The notes under the pieces were generated by a model. It saw only the letters and a list, made by a program, of their open reading frames with translations. It had not been told where the DNA came from and did not search any database. A stretch of DNA of 16,275 nt. Source: an uncultured Campylobacter sp. Its GTDB lineage: Bacteria; Campylobacterota; Campylobacteria; Campylobacterales; Campylobacteraceae. Shown one piece after another: positions 1 to 9,290 of this stretch. The position numbers and the translations under genes are program-made. Within the stretch, counting starts at the first letter, position 1. The number at the start of each line of letters is the position of its first letter. The stretch covers positions 1 to 16,275 of the forward strand of contig NZ_CALIBF010000137.1 of NCBI RefSeq assembly GCF_938045465.1. The letters are read 5' to 3'.

Positions 1-55
<55 letters not shown>

Positions 56-102
56 GCTCTTGGGGGAGATCAGCCTGTTATCCCCGGGGTACCTTTTATC
101 CT

Positions 103-144
<42 letters not shown>

Positions 145-579
145 ACCGACTTTCGTCTCTGCTCGACGTGTATGTCTCGCAGTTAAGCTGGCTTTTGCCT
201 TTATACTCTGCAAGCGATTTCCAACCGCTTTGAGCCAACCTTTGTAAGCCTCCGTTACATTTTGGGAGGCGACCGCCCCAGTCAAACTACCCACCAGACA
301 TTGTCCTACCTAAGGATAACTTAGGCTAGTTAGCTACCCGAATAAAGAAGAGTGGTATCTCAACAATGGCTCATCGTAAACCGAGATCTACGAATCGAAG
401 CCTCCCACCTATCCTGCGCATCTTTATCCAAGTAGCAGTGTCAAGCTATAGTAAAGGTCCACGGGGTCTCTCCGTCTTGCCGCGGGTAGGAGGAATTTTC
501 ACCTCCACTACAATTTCACTGGATCCCTCTTTGAGACAGCTCCCATCTCGTTACGCCATTCATGCAGGTCGGTATTTAA

Positions 580-632
<53 letters not shown>

Positions 633-685
633 TCGGGCTTCGATCAGATGCTTTGCGTAAGCTAACATCATCAATTAACCTTCGA

Positions 686-716
<31 letters not shown>

Positions 717-1348
717 TCTTACGAGTTAGCAGAGTGCTGTGTTTATGGTAAACAGTCGGGAGGGACTCTTTGTTGTAACCTTCTTCGCTTACGAAGTAAA
801 TTCTTAACGAAGCTAGGCACACCTTATACCGAAGATACGGTGCTATTTTGCAGAGTTCCTTAAAGAGAGTTCTTCCACGCGCCTTAGAATACTCATCCCA
901 CCCACCTGTGTCGGTTTACGGTACGGGCGATATCAGCTAAACTTAGAAACTTTTCTCGGCTCGATAGTATCATGGATTCTTCATCTACTCCGAAGAGCGT
1001 CAGAAGCCTTTCAGATCTCGGATAAAGAGTTACGGATTTGCCTATAACTCAACCTACTTCCTTAGACTAGCACTTCCATCCGCTAGCTCCACTAACTTTA
1101 AGCGTCCTTCCGTCGCACACTGATATCGGTATCGGAATATTAACCGATTTTCCATCGCATACCCCTTTCGGACTTTGCTTAGGACCCGACTAACCCTACG
1201 ATGACGAGCATCGCGTAGGAAACCTTGGGTTTACGGCGAATACGATTCTCACGTATTTTATCGCTACTCATGCCTGCATGCTCACTTCCAACCGCTCCAC
1301 CGCTCCTTACCGGTACGGCTTCGACGCTGATTGGAACGCTCTCCTACC

Positions 1349-1621
1349 ACTTGCACTTAATGATTTATACTTTTCTTGCGGCTTATTTTTTTGCTTTTGT
1401 TGCTAAATTTTAAAATTCTAAGAAATTTGAAATTTCTAAATTTAGATTAAGACGTTTAGTTCAAATTTGAACTCAAGATGGCGTAGGATTTTTGAGATGG
1501 ATTTAAATGTTGCGACGTAAAAATAAAGCGGAGCGAACATATAGTTCGTGAGCATTTATTTTTACGAGCTCATTTAAAGACGCTCAAAAGCCAAGCCAAG
1601 TATAAATGATTAAGTGCAAGT
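1349..1621 (-). other. Intervening sequence (IVS) in 23S helix 45
   Basis: A 273-nt insert in the helix-45 loop of the 23S gene. It is closed by a 24-bp inverted repeat (1349-1372 against 1598-1621) with one internal G:G mismatch; the arm begins ACTTGCACTTAAT. Inside are further nested stems: 1516-1527 with 1555-1566 (CGTAAAAATAAA), TTTAAATG 1502-1509 with 1571-1578, TTTGAG 1491-1496 with 1583-1588, a CGAAC/GTTCG hairpin near 1533-1547, and the 14-bp palindrome GTTCAAATTTGAAC at 1459-1472. It is far more AT-rich than the surrounding rRNA and has no credible ORF. Such long stems are typical RNase III substrates in Campylobacter 23S; excision here is inferred. Confidence 0.9.
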
Positions 1622-1702
1622 CTAAAGCTTCGGTACTCATTTTAGCCCCGTTATATTTTCCGCGCAAAATCACTAGACCAGTGAGCTATTACGCTATCTT
1701 TA

Positions 1703-1733
<31 letters not shown>

Positions 1734-2229
1734 TTGTTTCAGTAACTTCACATCGTTTTCCACTTAAATGAGATTTGGGGACCTTAGCTGTTAGTCCGGG
1801 TTGTTTCCCTCTTGACGACGGATTTTATCACTCGCCGCCTGACTGCCGTGGTTACGCTATAAGTATTCGGAGTTTGATAGGGTTTGGTACATTGGTGTAT
1901 GCCCTAGCCCATTCAGTGCTCTACCCCTTATAACTACTACACGACGCTATACCTCAATATATTTCGGAGAGAACCAGCTATCACGATGTTTGATTGGCCT
2001 TTCACCCCTATCCACAAGTCATCCGGAGCCTTTTCAACGGCCGTCGGTTGGGTCCTCCACCGGCTCTTACACCGGCTTCAACCTGCTCATGGATAGATCA
2101 CATCGTTTCGGGTCTGCAGCATCTGACTAATCGCCCTATTAAGACTCGCTTTCGCTACGGCTCCGGGTTTCCTTAACCTCGCCAGACACCACAACTCGCA
2201 GGCTCATTATGCAAAAGGCAGTCCATCAC

Positions 2230-2472
2230 ACTGCTATACTCATTAAAACTAATCGCTAATCGTTATCTCTAAATTTAGACTATAAAATTCTATTTGTGTT
2301 ATCTATGATGAATTTTATTAGATTTAAAATTTAGAATTTCAAATGCGCAGGATTTTTAGATGATTTTTTATGAAACAAGGCAAGGCTAGCCGGATCCGGC
2401 TGCCGCAGTCGCAGTTTCATAAAAAAGGGCTAAAAAGCCAAGCTGGATTAATTTTAAAGAGCATAGCATAGT
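2230..2472 (-). other. Intervening sequence (IVS) in 23S helix 25
   Basis: A 243-nt insert in helix 25, about 560 nt from the 23S 5' end. Its outer arms, 2230-2253 and 2447-2472, form an imperfect stem (ACTGCTATACTCATTAAAAC against the complement of ACTATGCTATGCTCTTTAAA). A strong inner stem pairs 2364-2376 (TTTTTTATGAAAC) with 2414-2426. The apical part contains the palindrome GCCGGATCCGGC at 2389-2400, a GC-rich patch in an otherwise AT-rich insert. It is expected to be removed during rRNA maturation, as in other Campylobacter with helix-25 inserts. It shares two motifs with the helix-45 insert (see findings). Confidence 0.88.
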
Positions 2473-2528
2473 GCTCTGAATGATTGTAAGCAAACGGTTT
2501 CAGGTTCTATTTCACTCGGCTCACCGCC

Positions 2529-2559
<31 letters not shown>

Positions 2560-3043
2560 ACGCTATCGGTCTAGTAGTAGTATTTAGGGTTGGATCGTGG
2601 TCGACCCGGCTTCAGACAGGATTTCACGTGTCCCGTCCTACTCAGGATACCGCTAAGTAAGGATGTGATTTCATATACGGGAGTATCACCCTCTATGCCT
2701 AACCTTTCCAGATTGTTCTATTATCAGATCCTAGTCTATGTTGCGGTCCTACAACCCCACTAGTAAACTAGTGGTTTGCCCTCTTACGCGTTCGCTCGCC
2801 GCTACTAGCGTAATCTCTATTGATTTCTCTTCCTGCGGGTACTTAGATGTTTCAGTTCCCCGCGTTGGCTCCATTAATGGTAACACATATCGCTATGTAT
2901 TGGGTTGCCCCATTCAGAAATTCCCGGATCAAAGCCCCTTGACGGCTCCCCGAGACTTATCGCAGCCTGGCACGTCTTTCATCGCCTCTACTAGCCAAGG
3001 CATCCACCGTTCGCTCTTAGTAGCTTACCTTTTATATATTTTT

Positions 3044-3109
3044 TACTTCGCAGACCGGCAAAGCCGGCCTTTGCGATGGGGAGCTTCGCTCCCTCAACCC
3101 ACCTAAAGC
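3044..3109 (-). repeat. 23S leader module (copy of 16S leader module)
   Basis: A 66-nt module just before the 23S 5' end. In transcript order it has GCTTTAGGTGG, a GGGAGC/GCTCCC hairpin, and a compound CGCA..CCGGC / GCCGG..TGCG hairpin with an AAA loop, ending AAGTA next to the mature rRNA. The same arrangement is found at 5615-5680 before 16S. I count 45 of 66 positions identical without gaps, and the differing stem positions change in a way that keeps pairing. A likely role is rRNA processing or folding of the precursor; this is inference. Confidence 0.7.
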
Positions 3110-3134
3110 ACAGCAACGCTTTCGGCGTTGCTGT
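3110..3134 (-). other. Perfect hairpin upstream of 23S leader module
   Basis: A 10-bp perfect inverted repeat with a 5-nt loop (ACAGCAACGC, TTTCG, GCGTTGCTGT). It lies immediately before the 23S leader module in transcript order. A different but similarly placed hairpin (5687-5716) precedes the 16S module. There is no T-tract in the transcript direction, so it does not look like a terminator. A processing or folding element is more likely. Confidence 0.6.
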
Positions 3135-3683
3135 AAAATTTCCATTAAAAGAAACTCATTTAGGATTAGGTCCGTAAAAAATACTTAGACTATTTATTTA
3201 TATATTCTAATTCGCATTACTTCCTTGCTAAAGATAAAACCGATCTAACTAAGCGGTTGATTTACAGATAAGAGCTTTTAAATATGCCCTATCTTTAAAA
3301 CCGAAGCGTTAAATTTATTCTATAGTATTTGATTAACTCGAATTAAGACGGAAAGAGATCAAACTTATAAAGTAAGTTAGGCTCTATAAGCGTGTATTGA
3401 TCTTAGCTTTTAGCTTTGGATAACATAATAAGGCTAAAGGCTTGGCATCACTTCGAATAATCAAAGCTTTAACAAGTCCTGTAAAATTGTTTTATTAAAA
3501 CTTGATTGTGACTTTAACAATGGTACTTTAAAGAACGTTTAGGCTAAACCTAAATAGAAAATTTTAAGTTATGATAGATTGATCAAATTTGCTAAATTTA
3601 ACAAACCGATACGCTTGAGTAAAACCGAGTTAAAATTCTCTATTTAGATTTAACATCAAATTAAATATGGCGCAAATATCTTA
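3135..3683 (-). other. 16S-23S spacer, 23S-proximal part
   Basis: An AT-rich transcribed spacer of about 550 nt between tRNA-Ala and the 23S leader. No ORF, second tRNA or terminator could be recognised. On the minus strand, CGTTCTTTAAAGT at 3525-3537 resembles the boxA antitermination element (TGCTCTTTAACA), but the match is weak. tRNA-Ile, common at this place in relatives, is not present. Confidence 0.6.
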
Positions 3684-3759
3684 TGGTGGAGAATAGCGGG
3701 ATCGAACCGCTGACCTCCTGCGTGCAAAGCAGGCGCTCTCCCAGCTGAGCTAATTCCCC
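3684..3759 (-). tRNA. tRNA-Ala (anticodon TGC)
   Basis: A complete 76-nt cloverleaf on the minus strand with encoded CCA. The acceptor stem is GGGGAAT paired with ATTCTCC (one G:T pair), followed by discriminator A and CCA at 3684-3686. The D arm reads GCTCAGCTGGGAGAGC. The anticodon stem CCTGC/GCAGG encloses the loop TTTGCAC, giving anticodon TGC, which reads GCA and, by wobble, other Ala codons. The T arm is GCGGTTCGATCCCGC. It sits in the 16S-23S spacer and would be released from the rRNA precursor by RNase P and 3' processing. Confidence 0.97.
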
Positions 3760-4098
3760 ATCTTCGCTTATCTTTTTTCCTTATACCTCGTCAGTTTTTG
3801 CAAAAATCGGCGTCGCGTATATCTAATACGCTCCTTGATTTTCTTAAAACTTCCTCGTCTAAGAAAAAAATCTAAACAAATCTATTTTAACAATATAAAA
3901 TAGATTGTATTAAGCAATTAATTCTTACTTCAATATATTAAGGAAAATAGCTTATAAAATACAAGACTAAAATTTTAATCTTGTCCGTCAATCTCTCAAA
4001 CCTAAACAAGCTCGATTGAGCATGCTTAGAGCTAAACATATGTTAGCGCTAAGACTTTATGATAGATACCTTGTGAGAGGATATCTATTTGTACTCTA
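3760..4098 (-). other. 16S-23S spacer, 16S-proximal part
   Basis: An AT-rich transcribed spacer between the 16S 3' end and tRNA-Ala, with no gene. It holds three inverted repeats: 4025-4053 (CTTAGNGCTAA against TTAGCNCTAAG, one mismatch, loop ACATATG), 3961-3984 (ACAAGACTAA against its near-complement), and about 4059-4090 (ATAGATA paired with TATCTAT). The last lies just past the 16S 3' end and may form part of the 16S processing stem. None has a clear U-tract. Confidence 0.6.
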
Positions 4099-5612
<1,514 letters not shown>

Positions 5613-5614
5613 TA

Positions 5615-5680
5615 TACTTCTCGCAACGGCAAAGCCGTTACTGCGAGCGGGAGCTTTCGCTCCCTGCATCCACCTAAAGC
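5615..5680 (-). repeat. 16S leader module (copy of 23S leader module)
   Basis: A 66-nt structured module ending next to the 16S 5' end. In transcript order: GCTTTAGGTGG, a GGGAGC/GCTCCC hairpin, then CTCGCA..ACGGC-AAA-GCCGT..TGCGAG. It is the counterpart of the module at 3044-3109. It lies inside the primary transcript but outside mature 16S, so it most likely acts in precursor folding or cleavage. The role is inferred; the similarity is directly visible. Confidence 0.7.
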
Positions 5681-5686
5681 TACAAA

Positions 5687-5716
5687 GATTTGCGAAAAAC
5701 AAGTTTTTCGCAAATC
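5687..5716 (-). other. 14-bp perfect hairpin in 16S leader
   Basis: GATTTGCGAAAAAC, AA, GTTTTTCGCAAATC: an uninterrupted 14-bp inverted repeat with a tiny loop in the 16S leader, just upstream of the repeated leader module. On either strand the T-run lies inside the stem and is not followed by a T tail, so I do not call it a terminator. It could be an RNase III target in the precursor. Confidence 0.6.
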
Positions 5717-6128
5717 ATAAATTTCTAAGGATAGCATTAAAAAACCGAAGCTTGGCTCAGATCTTACTTATGCGTCTTAAATTTAATCTATGATTTAAAC
5801 TCTTTATACTTATACAGGTAGATGCCATTATGAAGTTTTTAATCTAAAAACTTTATGTTTTTGTAACATTGTTTTTATGGATAGGTTTAGTTAAAGCTAG
5901 ATGCTAATTAGATATTCGTTACGGATGTAAAAAATAATCTAAATTCGATCCAGCGATCTAAATCTTAATCCATAGGCTCAATCGATCACTTGTTTAGATT
6001 TCAAAGATTGACTAAAGATATTTGTTTTTAACAGTTAAATTTTAAAAAACGCGTTCGCTAAAAGGCTAAAACTACTAGGACTTAAGACTTAAGGAAGCAG
6101 GTTCGGCTCGGTGCGAAACAGAATTGTG
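5717..6128 (-). other. rRNA operon leader, upstream part
   Basis: A transcribed leader of about 410 nt (if the promoter at 6129 is right), with no credible gene. It contains a 9-bp hairpin at 5833-5853 (AAGTTTTTA/TAAAAACTT). On the minus strand a boxA-like AGCTTTAAC lies at 5890-5898. A second possible -10 region, TATAAG/TATAAA, is at 5803-5814 and might be a secondary promoter. All these are weak matches. Confidence 0.45.
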
Positions 6129-6134
6129 ATTATA
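6129..6134 (-). promoter_or_regulatory. Candidate rRNA operon promoter (-10 box)
   Basis: The minus strand reads CTCTTGTATAATCACAA, a perfect TATAAT -10 hexamer about 515 nt upstream of 16S. A canonical TTGACA -35 box is not present at 16-18 bp. That is normal for Campylobacter sigma-70 promoters, which rely on AT-rich upstream DNA, and the sequence from about 6160 to 6225 is strongly AT-rich. The match is good, but other -10-like hexamers exist in the leader. Confidence 0.45.
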
Positions 6135-6400
6135 CAAGAGCGATGCTTAAAGGGGGCTGAATAATTAAGAGAAATTTTAAAAAACGATTTGGAAAATTTT
6201 AAATTTTTATAATGAAATTTTATGCTTAACGCGCCTGGCACAAATTTCATCTCCAGCCTCCGTAAAAATTTTATAAATTTCGCAAACGACCGCATCCAAA
6301 CTAAAATTTGATTATACCGCAATTCGCGACCGCCGACCGCACCCGTTCGCGCATAAAACCTGCTTGCAAAACACTTAAGCGCACGATTATAAGATTTCGC

Positions 6401-6406
6401 TATAAT
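6401..6406 (+). promoter_or_regulatory. Promoter -10 box for the DUF4149/ybgC pair
   Basis: TATAAT lies 40 bp before the ATG of the membrane protein gene, preceded by TTTCGC and an AT-rich run, the usual look of Campylobacter sigma-70 promoters with no clear -35. The predicted start near 6413 would give a leader of about 34 nt that includes the AAAAGGA ribosome binding site at 6435-6441. Confidence 0.55.
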
Positions 6407-6446
6407 CACGTCCGATTTAAAATTTATCAAAATTAAAAGGATTTCT

Positions 6447-6971
6447 ATGCGCGCAATTTTTTCTATCTATATCTTCATCATCGCGGCCCTTATCGGCATC
6501 GAGCTCTCGCTCGGCGCACTCGTCGCGCCCGTGGTATTTTTCCCGCAGCAGATTATCGGAGAGGGCGTGCTATCGCACTTTCAAAGCGGCAAGCTAATGA
6601 GCGAGATCTTCGTAAAATACGGCGGCATCCTCATCGCGGTCTCGATCATCTGCCTCGTTTTTGAGATGATAAATTTCAACAACAACAAATCGCAATCGTT
6701 TCGCTTGCGCCTTTCGACCCTGATGCTGACGCTCGTAAATATCATACTTGCCCTACTTTTCGTGCTTTACTTTACCGACTACGTCATAAATGCGCAAAAG
6801 ATCGGTGCAGAAGCGACGATGACGCCGGAATTTGCCCAAATCCACGCGGCTAGCGAATGGTGCATGAAGCTCATCATCGTGTTCCAAGCGGTGCTGTTTT
6901 TCGCAAAAATCCTCCCCGCCCTGGCTGCTAGAGATGTCGCGGCGGCGAAAGACGCGCGGAATGAAGATTAG
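6447..6971 (+). CDS. DUF4149-type four-helix inner-membrane protein
   Basis: A 174-residue hydrophobic protein with four predicted transmembrane helices at about residues 4-30, 57-77, 88-112 and 138-160, and a short charged C-terminus. The first helix has the small-residue pattern IGIELSLGALVAPVVFF, and a conserved-looking HFQSGKLMSEIF stretch follows it. This layout matches the DUF4149 (TMEM205-like) proteins common in Campylobacter and other epsilonproteobacteria. Their biochemical role is not established, so none is claimed. The ATG at 6447 follows a good AAAAGGA site at 5 nt. The 3' end overlaps the next gene by 11 nt, so the two are probably translationally coupled. Family assignment comes from recognition of the pattern, not a search. 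Confidence 0.8.
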   Translation: MRAIFSIYIFIIAALIGIELSLGALVAPVVFFPQQIIGEGVLSHFQSGKLMSEIFVKYGGILIAVSIICLVFEMINFNNNKSQSFRLRLSTLMLTLVNIILALLFVLYFTDYVINAQKIGAEATMTPEFAQIHAASEWCMKLIIVFQAVLFFAKILPALAARDVAAAKDARNED

Positions 6972-7356
6972 AATTTACTACGAAGATACCGACGCGCAGG
7001 GCATCGTGTATCACGCCAACTACATAAAATTTTGCGAGCGGGCGCGCAGCGAGGCGCTTATGCAGGCAGGAGTGGACTTCGCGCGCGCAGACGCATACTT
7101 CGTAGTTAGCGAGCTTTGCGCCAAATTTCTGCGCCCCGCGCGCCTCGGAGACACGCTTGAAATTCGCACGAGCCTAGCCGCGCTCAAAAACGCCAGTGCC
7201 CTTTTGCGACAAGAAATTTACAAGATCAAAGATATTAAAAACGCGAATTTTAACGAGCTTTTATACGCGCAGGACGTAAAAATTGCCTTCGTAAAAGACG
7301 GCAGACCGATCAAATTTAGCGCCGAAATTTTAGAATTTTTCAAATCTTTGAGATAA
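6961..7356 (+). CDS. ybgC: YbgC-type acyl-CoA thioesterase (hotdog fold)
   Basis: A 131-residue single-domain hotdog thioesterase, close to the usual length. The N-terminal signature YYEDTDAQGIVYHANY (residues 6-21) holds the catalytic Asp (D11, equivalent to E. coli YbgC D18) and the conserved YHANY segment; CERARSEAL follows as in the family. YbgC enzymes hydrolyse acyl-CoA or acyl-ACP thioesters in the cytoplasm and in many proteobacteria are encoded beside the Tol-Pal genes, which are not visible here. An in-frame ATG at 6934 would add nine basic residues, MSRRRKTRG. I prefer 6961 because family members start directly with MK-[IV]-R-[IV]-YYEDTD. There is no strong ribosome binding site, and the 11-nt overlap with the upstream gene suggests coupling. 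The natural substrate cannot be told from sequence. Confidence 0.9.
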   Translation: MKIRIYYEDTDAQGIVYHANYIKFCERARSEALMQAGVDFARADAYFVVSELCAKFLRPARLGDTLEIRTSLAALKNASALLRQEIYKIKDIKNANFNELLYAQDVKIAFVKDGRPIKFSAEILEFFKSLR

Positions 7357-7843
7357 ATTTATTTCGCGGGTTCAAATTTACCTAGTCGCGTGCGGCACAA
7401 ACATAGCGCAGATCGATCTTCGGCATAAAATCTAAGAATGCGCAAAGCTCTTGGGCAGTAATAAAATTTGCAGGCGAGATAAAATTTACGACATAAAATT
7501 TCGCTCGGTATTGAGGTTTAAATTTTGATGCTACGTCGTGACATAAACCCCTCACGCACCCGAGATAGCTAGATAGAAAACAAAATTTGAAATATCAAAA
7601 TTTTGCAATGGCGTTAAATTTTGCCCCGCTCCGCCGCTTTATGAAATTTTCTCGCTTTTAAATTTAAACTCGCGCAGATCGAGTCTGTGTTTTACTCCGC
7701 TAAAATCCCGCTCGCCTGTAAAATTTAAGCCGATCAAATTCGCCAGCGATCTCATCCGCGTAGGCACAATCCACAAACTAGGCGCCCGCACAAAGCCGCG
7801 CGCAAAATCAAAATAGCGCGCAAAGAAAGCGCCAAAACGCGCC
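7357..7843. other. Gene-poor interval between ybgC and the uup operon
   Basis: A 487-bp convergent gap with alternating GC-rich and AAATTT-rich stretches. Two short minus-strand open stretches look somewhat protein-like. One is 7639-7791 (GTG, 50 codons, containing RSLANLIGLNFTGERDF). The other is 7382-7555 (GTG, 57 codons, containing YRAKFYVVNFISPANFI and ending CAARD). Neither has a convincing ribosome binding site and I recognise neither; they may be remnants of a decayed gene downstream of the glycosylase homologue. A bulged inverted repeat, CAAAATTTGA/TCAAAATTTTG, lies at 7581-7605 and could be a weak bidirectional terminator. Confidence 0.4.
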
Positions 7844-8482
7844 TCACAGCAGCCCTTTTATCTTTTGCAAATCCTCTTTGAAAAGCTCCGCCTTGCTCGG
7901 ATTTTGCGCGATGAATGCGGGATCGAAGCTCGGCACGAAGCTGATACCGTCCTCGTTAAAGACCGAGCCGTGCAGCGCGTCCATGCCCGCTAGATCGCCG
8001 TTTCGCAGCACGATTTTACAGCAGAGCTCCCCTAGGCAGAGCACGACTTTGGGTTTTAAAATTTTGATCTCGTCGGTCAGATAGGGCGCGCATTTTAAAA
8101 TTATTTCCGAGCTTATGCGCCTATTTTGCGGCACTGTGCACCTTATCAGAAAGCTAAAATAGATCTGCTCGGGCGCGCAAATTTGATCTAGCGCCGCTTC
8201 AATCTCAGCCTCCAAGCCGCCGCCAAAACCCTCGCTAACGCCCGGCGCAAGAGCTACGATCATAAGTTTTACGCTCGCGGGAGTTTTGAAATTTTTAAAA
8301 TTTTGCTCGCTAGAGCTCGTGCGCGTTTTGGCAAGCTCGCAGAGATTGCACTCGGCGGTAGCGGATTTTAGCGTATCCAGCGCCTTGAAAAATCGCGCGC
8401 CGCCGCTTAAAATTTCAGCGCTTACGTAGCGGTAGCCGAACGCTTTGTAATAAAGCAGTCTGCGTAGTTGCGAGCTTTGCAC
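7844..8482 (-). CDS. Uracil-DNA glycosylase superfamily protein, degenerate family-4 type
   Basis: A 212-residue protein resembling Fe-S family-4 uracil-DNA glycosylases. Four cysteines fit the 4Fe-4S ligand pattern: C45 and C48 (CNLCELAKTRT), C115 (FLIRCTVP) and C131 (LKCAPYL). Other family landmarks are LKPKVVLCLGELC (residues 142-154) and a C-terminal PSFDPAFIAQNPSK (184-197). The active-site segments diverge. The usual GE-x-PG loop reads ALAPGVSEGFGGG (77-89), and the HPA/HPS motif is DPA, with Asp187 where family 4 has His. It may be a catalytically altered or structural member. The start is GTG, 7 bp past the prmC stop, with GTAGG upstream. It is the last gene of the uup operon. Confidence 0.75.
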   Translation of the reverse strand: MQSSQLRRLLYYKAFGYRYVSAEILSGGARFFKALDTLKSATAECNLCELAKTRTSSSEQNFKNFKTPASVKLMIVALAPGVSEGFGGGLEAEIEAALDQICAPEQIYFSFLIRCTVPQNRRISSEIILKCAPYLTDEIKILKPKVVLCLGELCCKIVLRNGDLAGMDALHGSVFNEDGISFVPSFDPAFIAQNPSKAELFKEDLQKIKGLL

Positions 8483-8489
8483 GGCGCGC

Positions 8490-9290
8490 CTACGATCTGT
8501 TTAAATTTCGCGCGACGAATCCGCGATCAAACTGCGCCAAATCTTTGTAAAATTCCGCCCTAAAGCCCTGCTCGCGCAAAAATGCCGACAAGCTCTGCTT
8601 TTGATCGTAGCCCATCTCGCAGACTAGAAATTTTGCGCGCCGTGCGGCGATCAGCACGATGCGTTTTAAAATTTCATCCCCCCTCTCGCCGCCAAACAGC
8701 GCCGCCTTCGGCTCTTGCAGCACACGCGCATCCAATGCGTAGGAATTTGCGATGTATGGGGGATTTGAGACGATGAGATCAAACTCGCCCGCGATCTCAT
8801 CCGCGTAAGCGCAGTGTACGAACTCGACGTCTGCGCCTAAGCTTGCGGCATTTGCGCGCGCCACCTCAAGCGCATCCGCGCTGATGTCGCTAGCCGCGAT
8901 GCGGCAAGAAGGAAGGAGTTTTTTTAAGCATATAGCGATTATGCCGCTGCCCGTGCCGATCTCGCAAATGCGCGGCTCGCCCAAGCTATGCGCCAAAGCA
9001 AGCGCCTTTTTTACTAAAATTTCGGTCTCGCAGCGCGGTATCAGCACCCGCTCATCGACGTAAAATTTAAAGCCCATAAACTCGCGGCTTTGCGTGATGT
9101 ATTCAAGCGGGCGACCGTCTTTAAATTCAATGATCTTAGCGCGAAACTCCGCTTCATGCGCGAGCTCTTCCGAGCATCTTAGCACGAGTTCTTCGCTGCT
9201 AATGCTCTCGCAAAGCTTTAAAATTTCGCGCGCGACGTATTTTGAGCCGCACTGCTCCAGCCCCCATCTTAGCGCCTCAGCGATCCTCAT
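8490..9290 (-). CDS. prmC: Release factor glutamine methyltransferase PrmC (HemK)
   Basis: A 266-residue SAM-dependent methyltransferase that methylates the Gln of the GGQ motif in peptide release factors RF1 and RF2, aiding translation termination in the cytoplasm. An N-terminal helical domain (about 1-75, with GRPLEYI at 59-65) precedes the Rossmann domain. Landmarks are LIPRCETE (83-90), the SAM-binding EIGTGSG (110-116), acidic ASDIS (133-137) and the catalytic NPPY (176-179), followed by EPKAALFGG (193-201), a family hallmark. The length is normal. The start is taken as ATG 9290; a TTG at 9293 would add one residue. The gene overlaps the upstream protease gene by 14 nt, which implies translational coupling. 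Confidence 0.93.
   Translation of the reverse strand: MRIAEALRWGLEQCGSKYVAREILKLCESISSEELVLRCSEELAHEAEFRAKIIEFKDGRPLEYITQSREFMGFKFYVDERVLIPRCETEILVKKALALAHSLGEPRICEIGTGSGIIAICLKKLLPSCRIAASDISADALEVARANAASLGADVEFVHCAYADEIAGEFDLIVSNPPYIANSYALDARVLQEPKAALFGGERGDEILKRIVLIAARRAKFLVCEMGYDQKQSLSAFLREQGFRAEFYKDLAQFDRGFVARNLNRS

Noticed and set aside
5687..5716. 14-bp hairpin considered as a terminator
   Set aside because: It lies within the rRNA leader ahead of 16S, and the T-run is inside the stem instead of following it.
6089..6430. 113-codon minus-strand open frame between the 16S leader and the DUF4149 gene
   Set aside because: It is rich in F, K, R and N from AAATTT-type DNA, overlaps both candidate promoters, has no recognisable motif, and its start lies only 16 bp from the divergent gene start.
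6934..6960. Upstream ATG as the start of the thioesterase
   Set aside because: It would add a basic nine-residue tail not typical of YbgC proteins and extend the overlap to 38 nt; the ATG at 6961 matches the usual family start.
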